Notes: generated by a model from the sequence alone, not told the origin. 64,000 bases of DNA from Neorhodopirellula lusitana (GCF_900182915.1 NZ_FXUG01000002.1:124001-188000), one strand, 5' to 3'. Counted from the first letter of the stretch, positions 26,844-36,612 are shown. Program-made: numbers and translations.

Positions 26844-29800
26844 CTAACGTTCCTGCTGGGGGTTTCGACGCTTGTTCAAGAGCAGTTCCAGTTCAGCGAT
26901 GCTGACCATCTGTGGCGGCCGATTCTTCCCGTCAGTTTCTATGGGACGCGCCTGCAGTCGCAGTGCACTGGTTTGCACTGTTGATAGGAAGCGAACGGTC
27001 TTTGGCGTCGCCGAAGAATCAAATTCCCCACTGGCAACGGTTTGCCAATTCCCTGCTTGATCAAGAGTCGAAATTTCATAGCCTCGTAACCGTGTCCTCG
27101 GTTGATCCTGACGCGGTGTCACGATCATCCCGTTCAGGTTGATGAGGTGATGCATATTGATCTGTAACCAATGAGGCCCGGCGCTGAGTGGCGACCATTG
27201 CGTGTGCCACATTGTGGCTAGGTTCCCATCGAATGCTTTAGACGATTCATAGCCGCGCTGCTTGCTGCTGGCTTGGGTACTCTGGATCGCCAGTTGAGTT
27301 TGAGAGAGCTTTCGAACCAGCGAGTTGAGTTGACTCTCAGTGACGCTCTGGGCTGGGTTGAAGTCGGTGCTAGTGATGTAGCGTTTTAACGATGTGAGAA
27401 ACTGTTTCGCGGCGGGACGGTTTGTCATGTCGCTTGATAAATCGACTGAGGTGACTAACACTCGTCCTTCGCCGACGTTTGCCTCCCATGCGAGCGCAAG
27501 CTTTTTGGGGATGAACCAATTGGGGACAACTTGAATCAGTGGTTTGATGTCTGTTGACATCTGATCGAGTGGCATCGCTGCCGATTTTGAAATCAGGTCC
27601 CACCACTGCCAGTTGGAATGAAACTCGGTTGGGAACCCTTTCAGGCAAGCGTGATCGGGGTCACACAAAATGCCCATCGTGTGGGGTGCTTGTCCATTCG
27701 TCCAAGCCCAGTTCCAAAAAATTGGTGACATGCCAATTTGCACGTCGGTGGCAACGTGGTCCGGCGGAAGCGTTAGGAGAACTCGCTTGCCCTGTTTGGC
27801 GGCAGCGACCGCTTCGGCGACACTCTTTGTGATTGCTAGAGTAGAGTGGGCGTCTGGAGAGTCGTCAGGTTGCTCGGTTTCGCTGTCGGCCGGATAGACC
27901 CAAAAGTCCCAGTCGTTGGTTGCCGAGCGATTGCCATCGGGGACGGTGACTTCGATGTTGAGTTTGGCTGCCGCAGCGATTTTGGCGAGCGGTACTTGGA
28001 TGGTCCCTAGCGAGTATAAATCACCAGGTTTTTGGCCCTTAAGAGGCCATTTTCCTTTCGCGATGACAGTGTCCTTGCCCTGGGAAGCGAGATGAATTTG
28101 CCAGCTGGCTATGCCGTCCAATGGGCTGTGTCCGAAATGCGATACTTCTATTTCCGCATCAAACGTTTCGTTTGATTTCCAGACGCGTTTCTTCATTCTG
28201 ACAAGAGGGACGACCGGACCGCAGAATTTCCGGAACTCGTTCGCATCCATGTAGGGTTTCGGGTCCCAAAACGGATCCAGCATTCCTACCAACGCTGTTC
28301 CTTGTCCGGGGAAGTCTCGCATGTCCAGTAGCTGGAATCCGCCGAAGTGGCGCGTGCGAAGGGCGGATTCGATTTCTTCTTTGTAGGTGAGTACTTGCCA
28401 ACGACCTGACGCCATTAGGAAGTCATGTGCCTGGTCTAGCATCCCCTCGTTCTGAAGGAAGTCGCGGAATACTTCGAAGTTCTTAGGCTTTAACGCGCCG
28501 GTGTACTTTGGGATTTCGTCGAAGTTAGGATAGGCACACCATTGACCAATTTCATGGGCAACGACGGGAACGTCATAACGATTGATGTAGTCGTCGTAGT
28601 CGGTGACCGTTTCAGGAGGGTGGGCGTTGATGCGGCTATTTAGTTGTTGTCCCCACTGCTGAATTCGCGGGTGGGGAGTGACATGGTATTCATTAGCCGC
28701 AATCATCGGCCAACCGGCACCGGCGGTTACGAGAACGCGGTTTTCCTGTTCTTTGTAGCGATTTACCCAAGGTGTTAAGAACGTACCCCCGCTGCCTTGC
28801 CCGGCGGGTTCGTTGCCCGCGCAGAGCAGGACGAAGGAGGGATGGTTTCCGTACTCAGACAGCATGCGGTCCGCTTCTCGGTAGATCCATTGATCAATCG
28901 GAAGATCGTGTCCCAACGAGATGCTTTGATTGGGCCAAGTCGAACACTCAACTTGAAAGTAGAAACCCATTTCATCTGCCATGCGAAAGGCTGCTTCGGG
29001 CGGGCACCAGGAGTGGAAGCGAATGTGATTGAGTCCATGTTTCTTGCAAATGCGAATGATGCGACGCCAAGATGAATCGTCGGTCGGCGGATAACCAGTG
29101 AGCGGAAAGATGCAGCACTCCAGTGTTCCTCGCAAATAGATCGGTCGATGGTTGAGCATCAATCGGCCATCTCGGGCTTCAATTTCCCGAAACCCAAAAC
29201 GTCCTTTCCATTCGCTTAGAGGATTCTTTGACGACGAAATGTTTTCGGGAGAGGCGACAGGCCCGGGGATTCCGGCTTTCTGTAGCTGTACTGATATGTC
29301 ACAGAGATTAGGCTCAAACTCATCCCATAGCAGTGCTTTGGAGTCGAGACCAATGGCTACTCGGACTTTTGATTCACCCGGTGCGATCTCTGTAGTTATC
29401 TGGTGAGTGGCTAGCGTTGTCCCCGCTTGTTCAATCCGGAAGAATACCGACCGGGATTCAGGTTGGGAGTAGTTGTTAGAAAATACAACATCAGCCTGCA
29501 CGACCGAGTCGTTTAGGTTTGGATGTATGTCGACACGCTTAATGTTCAGCAAGGGATGGGCACTCAGTTCGAGCGACCCTACGATTCCATGCCATGCGGA
29601 TTGGGTGTGGTCCGACACACTATGTGAATTAGTGCCAACATCGATAAGGTCGATCGAGTTATCAACCTCGATGGCCAACTGATGGACACCCGGATGAAGG
29701 TGTTCTGTTAGATCGAAACGGTGTGCAACACCCAGCGATTCTCCCTTCGCTACGCACTTCCCGTCTACTATCACGTTGGTCAACCAGTGTGGACGTTCCA

Positions 29801-30230
29801 GCGTGAGGACAATCTGACGATCCAGCCAGTTATCGGGAATGTTGATCTCACGCTGGTAAGTTGCTTTGCCCACGTAGTGCAAGCTCGGTTGTAACCAGAA
29901 AGGGATTTTGAAGTTGTTAGCGCGACGATAAGGCTTGTATTCGGGGCGGTTCCAAATCTCATCACGGCCGCCCGCAATCCACTTCGTCTTGGGGCCAGGT
30001 GCGTTTCCAATTCCGGAGTCTCGCAACGCCCCAGGCAGCTGGATTTCATGAGATTGGTCAGAGTCTGATAGTCGAACGCGCCAAGGTCCTGACAAATCGA
30101 TTGAGTCACCGCCTGACGTTTCTGCGTTGCATGCGCAGGGTAGGCAGACGCATAGAATCAGGCTTAGCGTTCTGAACCGGATGCAGCTAGTCATGGGGTT
30201 GTAAATCAGGGCTCGCTTGGATTCGCTCAT
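26844..30230 (-). CDS. Secreted GH2-like glycoside hydrolase, paralogue of the one at 14384
   Basis: 1128 residues. The export signal core (LSLILCVCLPCACNA) is at about 22-36, so the in-frame ATG at 30194 (residue 13) may be the true start. The architecture matches the enzyme at 14384-17623: jelly-roll, immunoglobulin-like, TIM barrel and a C-terminal discoidin-like domain (YESSKAFDGNLATMWHTQWS). The active site has GNE (Glu474, acid/base) and AHEIGQ (Glu560, nucleophile). The paralogues share unusually conserved strings such as RGTLECCIFP and FHSWCPPEAAF. The specificity is unknown. It is divergent from the XylR-type regulator gene, a good candidate for its control. Confidence 0.87.
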   Translation of the reverse strand: MSESKRALIYNPMTSCIRFRTLSLILCVCLPCACNAETSGGDSIDLSGPWRVRLSDSDQSHEIQLPGALRDSGIGNAPGPKTKWIAGGRDEIWNRPEYKPYRRANNFKIPFWLQPSLHYVGKATYQREINIPDNWLDRQIVLTLERPHWLTNVIVDGKCVAKGESLGVAHRFDLTEHLHPGVHQLAIEVDNSIDLIDVGTNSHSVSDHTQSAWHGIVGSLELSAHPLLNIKRVDIHPNLNDSVVQADVVFSNNYSQPESRSVFFRIEQAGTTLATHQITTEIAPGESKVRVAIGLDSKALLWDEFEPNLCDISVQLQKAGIPGPVASPENISSSKNPLSEWKGRFGFREIEARDGRLMLNHRPIYLRGTLECCIFPLTGYPPTDDSSWRRIIRICKKHGLNHIRFHSWCPPEAAFRMADEMGFYFQVECSTWPNQSISLGHDLPIDQWIYREADRMLSEYGNHPSFVLLCAGNEPAGQGSGGTFLTPWVNRYKEQENRVLVTAGAGWPMIAANEYHVTPHPRIQQWGQQLNSRINAHPPETVTDYDDYINRYDVPVVAHEIGQWCAYPNFDEIPKYTGALKPKNFEVFRDFLQNEGMLDQAHDFLMASGRWQVLTYKEEIESALRTRHFGGFQLLDMRDFPGQGTALVGMLDPFWDPKPYMDANEFRKFCGPVVPLVRMKKRVWKSNETFDAEIEVSHFGHSPLDGIASWQIHLASQGKDTVIAKGKWPLKGQKPGDLYSLGTIQVPLAKIAAAAKLNIEVTVPDGNRSATNDWDFWVYPADSETEQPDDSPDAHSTLAITKSVAEAVAAAKQGKRVLLTLPPDHVATDVQIGMSPIFWNWAWTNGQAPHTMGILCDPDHACLKGFPTEFHSNWQWWDLISKSAAMPLDQMSTDIKPLIQVVPNWFIPKKLALAWEANVGEGRVLVTSVDLSSDMTNRPAAKQFLTSLKRYITSTDFNPAQSVTESQLNSLVRKLSQTQLAIQSTQASSKQRGYESSKAFDGNLATMWHTQWSPLSAGPHWLQINMHHLINLNGMIVTPRQDQPRTRLRGYEISTLDQAGNWQTVASGEFDSSATPKTVRFLSTVQTSALRLQARPIETDGKNRPPQMVSIAELELLLNKRRNPQQER

Positions 30231-30542
30231 CTTGCGGAGATCATTGCTGGCTTGGTTGTTATAAGGATTGTGTTTAACTTTGCCGGACGGAGAATGATCT
30301 CACGCGGCAAAGCAAGACAGGCAACCGATGCATCATGGAAGCAACCTATTTTCGCTTAAATTTGAGCGTATGCAATCCTATATTTTGTCACGCGGTTTGC
30401 GTTTTGCCGCATAGCTTGGTGTTTTATGGATCGAAGACGGGAACTGAATCAGAAAAGTAGGATGTATCGATATTTGTTGGGTAGAATGTCGTTCAAAGAG
30501 AAACTAATGGCCTTTTGATCCGGCACGCGTGCGTTTGATTTG
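30231..30542. promoter_or_regulatory. Divergent promoter region between GH2 and the XylR-type regulator
   Basis: 312 bp without a gene, serving both divergent transcripts. Candidate operator elements: a near-palindrome CGCTTAAATTTGAGCG at 30353-30368 (one mismatched pair) and the inverted pair GCGG(N11)CCGC at 30392-30410 inside CACGCGGTTTGCGTTTTGCC. The string CACGCGG also occurs at 30301. None matches a known operator with certainty. Confidence 0.4.
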
Positions 30543-31787
30543 ATGCAACCACTTTCCAAAAAACCGCAAGTTCTTCTGTTTATCGAATCGTCGCGTGCTT
30601 ACGGTCGTGGGTGCTTGCAAGGAGTGGCCGGTTACCTTCGAGCACACGGTTCTTGGGACGTCATTCATTTAGAACGGGGGCTGAGTGAAGCGGTTCCCAG
30701 CGATCTGGTTGGACGTCGGTTTGATGGTGTGATTGCACGTTCGGAAAATGGATCCATTGCTAAAGGAATCCAGCAGTTAGCTCGTTGGGTCGTTGATTTG
30801 CGGGGTAGCTTTTCGCCGGAGCGAGGTGCTCTGATCGACACCGATCCAGAGGCTTGTGCCCGGCTTGCGATTGACCATTTTGTAGAACGAGGTTTTCGGC
30901 GCATTGTGTATTGCGGATATCGCGGCGTCGATTTCTCAGATGCTCGTGGTGATGCTTTTATGCGGTATTGTGCTGAGGAAAAATTGGAGACGAACCGCTT
31001 TGAAATGACTTTGGGCCAGTCACATAACCCGGCGATCCCGATTGAAGGTGTACTGAAGCACGAAGCGCATGCTGAAATCTTAGAAACCGCTCTAGTGAAT
31101 TGGTTGCAGCAACAACCGTTACCAACCGCCGTCTTTGCTTGTAATGATGTTTGTGGGCGTCAAGTTGTGCGCGCAGCCATGAAATTGGGATATCGAGTGC
31201 CGGAGCAGATTGCAGTTTTAGGCGTTGATAACGACGAAGTGATCTGCGATCTAACGAACCCGCCGCTTTCCAGTATCGAACCGGATACGTACCGCATCGG
31301 ATTTGAAGGTGCTGCCTATTTGGCAAGTTTGTTTGCGAGGGAACTCGGGGCAGTCGGTGACGACGATCATCGTGACGCTGCGAACAAACCAGATTGTCGA
31401 AAGATCATGATTCCACCGAGGCGAGTTGTTGCCCGTTTTTCGACGGACATTCTCGCCGTGAATGATCCCGAATTGTCGTCGGCGATTGAGTTCATTCGTC
31501 TTGAAGCTTGTAACGGAATCGGTGTCGCCGATGTTGCAAAGCATGTTGCGATTTCTCGCGCGACACTGGAACGACGTTTTCGTAGTGTTTTGGATCATAC
31601 TCCTCGCGAAGAGATTGAACGGGTTCGTCTGGAACGCGTGAAGACTTTGCTGCTACAGACGGATTATGGACTCGATCGAATCGCCTCGATGACCGCGTAC
31701 AGTAAAGCACCTCATTTGATCACTGCGTTTCGGCGCCAGACGGGTCTGACACCGACCGTTTTTCGCAAGCGGCATCGGCGATTTTAG
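30543..31787 (+). CDS. XylR-type transcriptional regulator (substrate-binding domain plus AraC)
   Basis: 414 residues. The N-terminal about 290 residues form a LacI/periplasmic-binding-like ligand domain (VLLFIESSRAYGRGCLQGV, then VFACNDVCGRQVVRAAMKLG, VLGVDNDEVICDLTNPPLSS). The C-terminal 100 residues form an AraC-type helix-turn-helix pair (GVADVAKHVAISRATLERRF, DRIASMTAYSKAPHLITAFR). This is the architecture of XylR, which activates xylose genes on binding the sugar. The inducing sugar here is unknown, but the neighbours (GH2, sulfatases, sugar porter) suggest a breakdown product of a sulfated polysaccharide. The start is ATG 30543; the codon before it is TTG. Confidence 0.9.
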   Translation: MQPLSKKPQVLLFIESSRAYGRGCLQGVAGYLRAHGSWDVIHLERGLSEAVPSDLVGRRFDGVIARSENGSIAKGIQQLARWVVDLRGSFSPERGALIDTDPEACARLAIDHFVERGFRRIVYCGYRGVDFSDARGDAFMRYCAEEKLETNRFEMTLGQSHNPAIPIEGVLKHEAHAEILETALVNWLQQQPLPTAVFACNDVCGRQVVRAAMKLGYRVPEQIAVLGVDNDEVICDLTNPPLSSIEPDTYRIGFEGAAYLASLFARELGAVGDDDHRDAANKPDCRKIMIPPRRVVARFSTDILAVNDPELSSAIEFIRLEACNGIGVADVAKHVAISRATLERRFRSVLDHTPREEIERVRLERVKTLLLQTDYGLDRIASMTAYSKAPHLITAFRRQTGLTPTVFRKRHRRF

Positions 31788-31819
31788 GAAGATGGTCGCT
31801 AAAAGCGTCAGCAACGCGG

Positions 31820-33400
31820 CTATCCGGCATCAATGATCTGCTGTAGTTCTTTCTTCATTTGGTTTGCTCGTTCTTGATTGTCGGCTTGTACATTTTCTGT
31901 TTCACCTGGATCACTTTCCAAGTGATACAACGCATACTTGGGAATCTGCTTTTTCTTCATTTTTAGTTCGCTGTTGAGCATGGCACCGGAATCACAGCGG
32001 ACCAGTTTCCATTGTCCTTTGCGATATCCAAAGCTGCCCCATCCGTTGTCTTGTTGGACCAGTTCAGTTCGTCCAGTCGCTTCGGTTTTTCCTAGCAAGG
32101 AAGGCATCACGTCAATACTGTCACGAAGTGCTCCGTCGGGGATCTTGGCCCCGACCCATGCGGCAAAACTGGCTGCCAGATCGATGGTGCAGACCATCTT
32201 TCCACTTTCGCCGACGGGAATGGTTCCAGGCATCGATACAATGAACGGCGTTCGAGTCGCGCCTTCGTATACGTTGTATTTACCACCGCGGAACACGCCG
32301 TTTGGGTCATGATCGCCCAGCAACTCGTCCGCTCGATCTTGGTAGTCGTCGATTAGAACGGGACCGTTGTCGCTGCAGAAAACAATCAAGGTTTGTTCAA
32401 TGAGGTTGAGGTCATCGAGCGTCTGTACGACTTTTCCAACCGTCCAATCCAGTTCAGCGATGGCATCACCTCGGGGGCCTAACTTGGTCGTCCCTTGAAA
32501 CCGCTCGTTGACAATTCGCGGTGCATGCAGTGAGTGAGGGGTCACGAGCAGGAAGAACGGATCGTTCGCATGCTCATGCAACCAACGGTTCGATTCCGAT
32601 GCCCAACGGTCGGCGAGATCTTCGTCGCGAAACAAAGCGGTTTTCCCGCCGGTGAAATAGCCGATTCGACCGAGACCGTTGTGGATGGTGCCGAGATGAC
32701 TGCTGACGGTGGTCATTCGCAATGATTCCGGATGCGAACGAGCGTCATGATGCTCGGGAGTTGGGCGTTGGCTTCCTACCCACAATGGATCGTTCGGATC
32801 CAGATTTTCGACGTGGTGATTGCGAACTAGAACAGGCGGAACGCGATCGTTTGTTGTCGGAAGAATCAACGCGTCGTCGAATCCAATCTCCAGAGGACCG
32901 GGTGACAATTTTCCGTTCCAATCTGGGCCGGCGGGCTTGGCACCCAGGCCAAGATGCCACTTTCCGATGATGCCGGTGTGGTATCCAGCCTGCTTTAGAA
33001 CCGATGCAATGGTTGGTGTTCCGGCCGGGATCAATGCCGGCGAATTCGGTGGCGCGATCCCAGATCCAGGAACGCGAAACGCATACACACCTGTTAACAG
33101 AGAGAAGCGGGTGGGAGTGCACGTGCCCGCTGAACAATACGCCTGGGTGAAACGCAAGCCGCGTTCAGCCAGGTCGTCAATCGCTGGCGTGGCCACCCCC
33201 GTTCCGCCGTAGCAGCCCACGTCGCCGTAGCCAAGATCATCCGCCATGATCACGACGATGTTGGGAAGCTTGGCCGGTGGTTTCTGGGCGTGAGCCGATG
33301 TGCCAACCCCAATGCAAGAAACCAACGAATAGATCCCCATGATGAGGGAGGCGAGGTGAAGCGTTGATGGGCAATTGGGACTAATAGGTTGGTTCCGCAT
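31820..33400 (-). CDS. Secreted type I sulfatase
   Basis: 526 residues with an N-terminal hydrophobic signal (LIMGIYSLVSCIGVGTSAHA). The signature is CTPTR at 94-98, whose Cys94 becomes formylglycine; the metal pair is in IVVIMADDLGYGD, the second signature is IIGKWHLGLGAKPAG, and IVFCSDNGPVLIDD gives the remaining metal ligands. CTPTR and the GKWHLG context are common in planctomycete arylsulfatases. It is convergent with the XylR-type gene (32 bp between the stops). It shares the fold but not the detailed sequence with the sulfatase at 23059, so the two probably act on different sulfate positions; that is inference. Confidence 0.92.
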   Translation of the reverse strand: MRNQPISPNCPSTLHLASLIMGIYSLVSCIGVGTSAHAQKPPAKLPNIVVIMADDLGYGDVGCYGGTGVATPAIDDLAERGLRFTQAYCSAGTCTPTRFSLLTGVYAFRVPGSGIAPPNSPALIPAGTPTIASVLKQAGYHTGIIGKWHLGLGAKPAGPDWNGKLSPGPLEIGFDDALILPTTNDRVPPVLVRNHHVENLDPNDPLWVGSQRPTPEHHDARSHPESLRMTTVSSHLGTIHNGLGRIGYFTGGKTALFRDEDLADRWASESNRWLHEHANDPFFLLVTPHSLHAPRIVNERFQGTTKLGPRGDAIAELDWTVGKVVQTLDDLNLIEQTLIVFCSDNGPVLIDDYQDRADELLGDHDPNGVFRGGKYNVYEGATRTPFIVSMPGTIPVGESGKMVCTIDLAASFAAWVGAKIPDGALRDSIDVMPSLLGKTEATGRTELVQQDNGWGSFGYRKGQWKLVRCDSGAMLNSELKMKKKQIPKYALYHLESDPGETENVQADNQERANQMKKELQQIIDAG

Positions 33401-34106
33401 TCAACAAAAAGTTCTAATCGGTGAAGTGAGCCGAGGCCGCCCCTTGGCGAAGTCGCCTCCGAACTCGATGGGCGGAGTGTTGGTCGCTGTTTGCTACCGA
33501 AACAGTTCCTGTTCATGGATAAACTACAAATCGGGCTCTTGGTTTATCCCGCCGGCCTTGCAAGCTTTTGCGAAAATTCTGGAATCTTAAATGGATTTTT
33601 TTGCGGGGTCCGTCAGGTTTGGGAGCGTCTTGGATTTCAGGAGTGAACACGCTTTCCCAACGGGAGCCCAGTTGTAATTCGGCCGGTGTCAGGTGCCTGA
33701 TGACGTTCTAACCCCGTTTCCCGCGAACTTTTCACGATGTTCGTGTTCTTCGGCGTGCCGATTCATTGGAACGGTATCCAAGGTGGGGGATCGAGCTCCT
33801 TGTTGACGATCCAGCTGGAGGTGTCGCCCGATCGAGGGGATTGTATTCACAGCCAGTCCGCATCCGTTTCGGTTTAACAGGCTTCGACGAGACGCGGCAT
33901 TGTTTGGATGGATGACATTTCTGAAACACTTGAAGGTCTGTAGGCGAAGCCGCGCGATAGCAGTTCATTCGCATTGACGCCTTCCTCCGGTCGCTCTTGA
34001 TCTTTGCGAACCATTTGGTGAGACTGGAATGACTTTCACTGGCTGGATGCGATCCAGTCTTCTGTCAATGACTCGTTCGTTCGGTTCGCAGCGTCGAACC
34101 ACTTGA
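33401..34106. other. 706-bp intergenic region, no gene recognised
   Basis: Six-frame reading shows only short fragments without recognisable domains, including an 80-residue minus-strand frame at 33732-33974 rich in Arg, Pro and Ser. It may be decayed coding DNA or regulatory sequence for the sulfatase and the nucleotidyltransferase gene. Nothing can be supported. Confidence 0.5.
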
Positions 34107-35216
34107 ATGCCCGTCTCGAAGCTTCGTCGCCAGATTGCCTGGGTGGCGGCCCGTCTGATGCACAGCCGCGAAGTTGCGGAATACTACCAGGCCAAACAGA
34201 AAGCAGCCCGATCCTGCGTTCGCGGTTGGGTAAAACCGGGTGATCTCCCCAGCAACGCGGAAATTCGCGAGCAAGTCCAGCTGCTCGCGAGACTTCACGA
34301 TACAACCTCGCCCGAACAGACGTTGCAGGCGATGCGGGTCCGAGCCTTGTGGTGGATGCGGCAGTTGGCTGAATATCATCCCAAGTTGATCGGCAGTGTG
34401 CTGACCGGTGGAATTCGCGAAGGTTCTGATATCGACTTGCACGTCTTTGCCAACCATGCCGGCGCGATCGCAGATCATCTTGATTCAATGGGCGTAGGCT
34501 TTGAAATGGAACGCAAGCGTCTGGTCAAGAATCAAGAGCTGAGAGTGTTCACGCACATTCACGTTCGAGATGAGTTCCCACTTGAGTTGACCATCTATTC
34601 AACGTCCCAAATCGGAGTGCGGTTTCGCAGTAGTATCACGGGTAAGCCGATTGAAAAGGCCTCCGCTGACGATCTCGAAAAGCTAATTCACCTCGAACAT
34701 GGTGTGGATCCATCCCAACTGGCCGCGGACATTGGCGAGATGGATAGCCGACCGGATCGGTGGAACGTTTTTCTGGCGTTGTTGCTTCCGCTCGAAAACG
34801 TCAAACAAAAAGCTACTTATCATCCGGAAGGTGATGCTTTGTTTCATAGCCTGCAAGTTTTCGAACTGGCCCGCGACGAAGCAGCTTACGATGAAGACTT
34901 TCTTTTGGCGGCACTCCTGCATGATGTGGGGAAAGCGATTGATCCCCGTGATCATGTGGCTGCGGGATTGGAAGCTCTTGATGGGTTTATCAGTAGTCGC
35001 ACTTCGTGGCTAATCGCCCATCACATGGAAACGCACAAAATCCATGATCACTCGATCGGTGCCCGCCGTCGACGTGTGTTGGCGTCGCATCCGGACTTTG
35101 AAAGTTTGTTGATGCTTGGTGATTGCGACCGAGGCGGACGCGTCCCCGGTGTCCAGACCTGCACCGTTGAAGAAGCACTGGATTACATTGAACAGCTCGG
35201 TGAAATGTTCGGATAG
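34107..35216 (+). CDS. Nucleotidyltransferase-HD domain protein
   Basis: 369 residues, cytoplasmic. A nucleotidyltransferase motif is at 96-111 (GSVLTGGIREGSDIDL, acidic pair Asp108/Asp110), within a poly(A) polymerase/CCA-adding-like fold. An HD phosphohydrolase domain follows, with His247 (FHSLQVFELA) and the His272-Asp273 pair in LLHDVGKAIDP. This order resembles bacterial CCA-adding enzymes with HD domains, and also other nucleotide-metabolising NT-HD proteins. The N-terminal 90 residues are helical, unlike a classic CCA enzyme, so I do not name it. It sits alone between two non-coding stretches. Confidence 0.7.
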   Translation: MPVSKLRRQIAWVAARLMHSREVAEYYQAKQKAARSCVRGWVKPGDLPSNAEIREQVQLLARLHDTTSPEQTLQAMRVRALWWMRQLAEYHPKLIGSVLTGGIREGSDIDLHVFANHAGAIADHLDSMGVGFEMERKRLVKNQELRVFTHIHVRDEFPLELTIYSTSQIGVRFRSSITGKPIEKASADDLEKLIHLEHGVDPSQLAADIGEMDSRPDRWNVFLALLLPLENVKQKATYHPEGDALFHSLQVFELARDEAAYDEDFLLAALLHDVGKAIDPRDHVAAGLEALDGFISSRTSWLIAHHMETHKIHDHSIGARRRRVLASHPDFESLLMLGDCDRGGRVPGVQTCTVEEALDYIEQLGEMFG

Positions 35217-35466
35217 TTCAAAACCGATCTGTCACACCGACGCGGTTAGGACGACCGACTCGCAAGGTTGGTTCCGTGTTCGATCGATGTGACGCTAGCG
35301 ATCTGGTCTGTCGCGCGCTAGGCAGCTCGCTTCGCTGCGTCAAGCTTCCTCGATTTGAAACGTGATTGGACTGGATCGATCGCCTAAGGTGATGTTCTCG
35401 ACAACACGAATCGGATAAGTTTTGAGTCCCGCCCCCATTCCCACCCCATTTGGAATTCTCTTTGCC

Positions 35467-36612
35467 ATGAGAACGTTCTTCGTCTTGCTGTTTTGTTCGA
35501 TCCCGTTCGGTGTGATCGATGCCCAGGAGAAACAAACAACGCCAATCGGGAGTCTCGATCCCGAGATGTCTGACGGGAAGCATGCGGAAGATGGCTTGTC
35601 TTGGCATGACGTTACCCAGTGGGGTGTGGAAGGTCGGATCTTGCCGGATCAAGAACGTCAGCGTTGGTTTGATCGGCTTCCAGGTTCCGCCGAAGGAAAC
35701 GTGACCAACGCTGTCTGGAATCTCAGTCGTCACAGTGCAGGGATGATGGTGAGGTTCAAGACGGATGCCACGTCGATTGACATCGACTACAAGCTGCTGA
35801 CTAAAAACCTACAGATGTCGCATATGCCTGCGACAGGCGTCAGTGGCGTGGATCTTTATGCGCGAGATGACAGCGGAAAGTGGCGATGGGTGCAAGTGAC
35901 GCGACCGACGTCACAAGAAGTCAAAACGAAACTCGTTGATGGGCTTGCCGAAGGGGATCGCGAGTTCGCTGCGTATTTGCCACTGTTCAACGGCGTTGAA
36001 TCAATGAGCATTGGAGTTCCGCCCGACAGCAAATTTGAATTCTTAGCTCCGCGAACCAAGCCTATCGTGTTTTACGGCACAAGCATTACGCACGGGGCGT
36101 GCGCCAGTCGCCCTGGCATGGTCCATACCGCCATCTTGGGCCGTCGGTTTGATACGCCGGTCGTCAACCTGGGGTTTTCTGGGAATGGGAAGATGGATGC
36201 AGCCGTCGGCGAATTTCTGACGCAGGTGGATGCCGCCGTTTTTGTGATCGATTGTTTGCCAAACATGAACGCAAGTATGGTCGATACAAAATGTGTTCCG
36301 TTGGTCCAACAGATTCGCGAAAAGAAACCTGACACACCCATCATCCTGGTGGAAGATCGCCGCAACACCAATAGCTGGATTCTGCCGGCTCGTGACAAAC
36401 ACCACACTGCGAATCACAACGCACTTCAAACGGCATACGAAAAGCTGAAGTCCGAATCAGTCAACAACTTGTACTACATCTCGGGCGATGCCTTGTACGG
36501 ATCCGACGGTGAAGGTTCAACGGATGGTTCGCACGCCAGTGACTTGGGATTCATGCGTCAAGCGGATGTTTTTGATCCGGTGCTTCGCCAAGCGTTAGGG
36601 CTTGTGGAGTAA
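35467..36612 (+). CDS. Secreted SGNH hydrolase (esterase-like)
   Basis: 381 residues from ATG 35467, which begins the signal peptide MRTFFVLLFCSIPFGVIDAQ; an in-frame TTG at 35422 would put a useless extension before it. A beta-sandwich N-terminal half (about residues 30-180) precedes the SGNH catalytic part: VFYGTSITHGACAS (Ser nucleophile in GTS), LGFSGNGKM (oxyanion Gly/Asn), DCLPNMN and SHASDLGF with the Asp/His. Two-domain SGNH esterases of this type remove acyl groups from polysaccharides. The last gene before the CRISPR island, it ends 236 bp before the array. Confidence 0.83.
   Translation: MRTFFVLLFCSIPFGVIDAQEKQTTPIGSLDPEMSDGKHAEDGLSWHDVTQWGVEGRILPDQERQRWFDRLPGSAEGNVTNAVWNLSRHSAGMMVRFKTDATSIDIDYKLLTKNLQMSHMPATGVSGVDLYARDDSGKWRWVQVTRPTSQEVKTKLVDGLAEGDREFAAYLPLFNGVESMSIGVPPDSKFEFLAPRTKPIVFYGTSITHGACASRPGMVHTAILGRRFDTPVVNLGFSGNGKMDAAVGEFLTQVDAAVFVIDCLPNMNASMVDTKCVPLVQQIREKKPDTPIILVEDRRNTNSWILPARDKHHTANHNALQTAYEKLKSESVNNLYYISGDALYGSDGEGSTDGSHASDLGFMRQADVFDPVLRQALGLVE

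Noticed and set aside
33732-33974. Minus-strand 80-residue frame in the sulfatase-NT-HD gap
   Set aside because: Arg/Pro/Ser-rich composition typical of a spurious frame in GC-rich DNA; no start signal.
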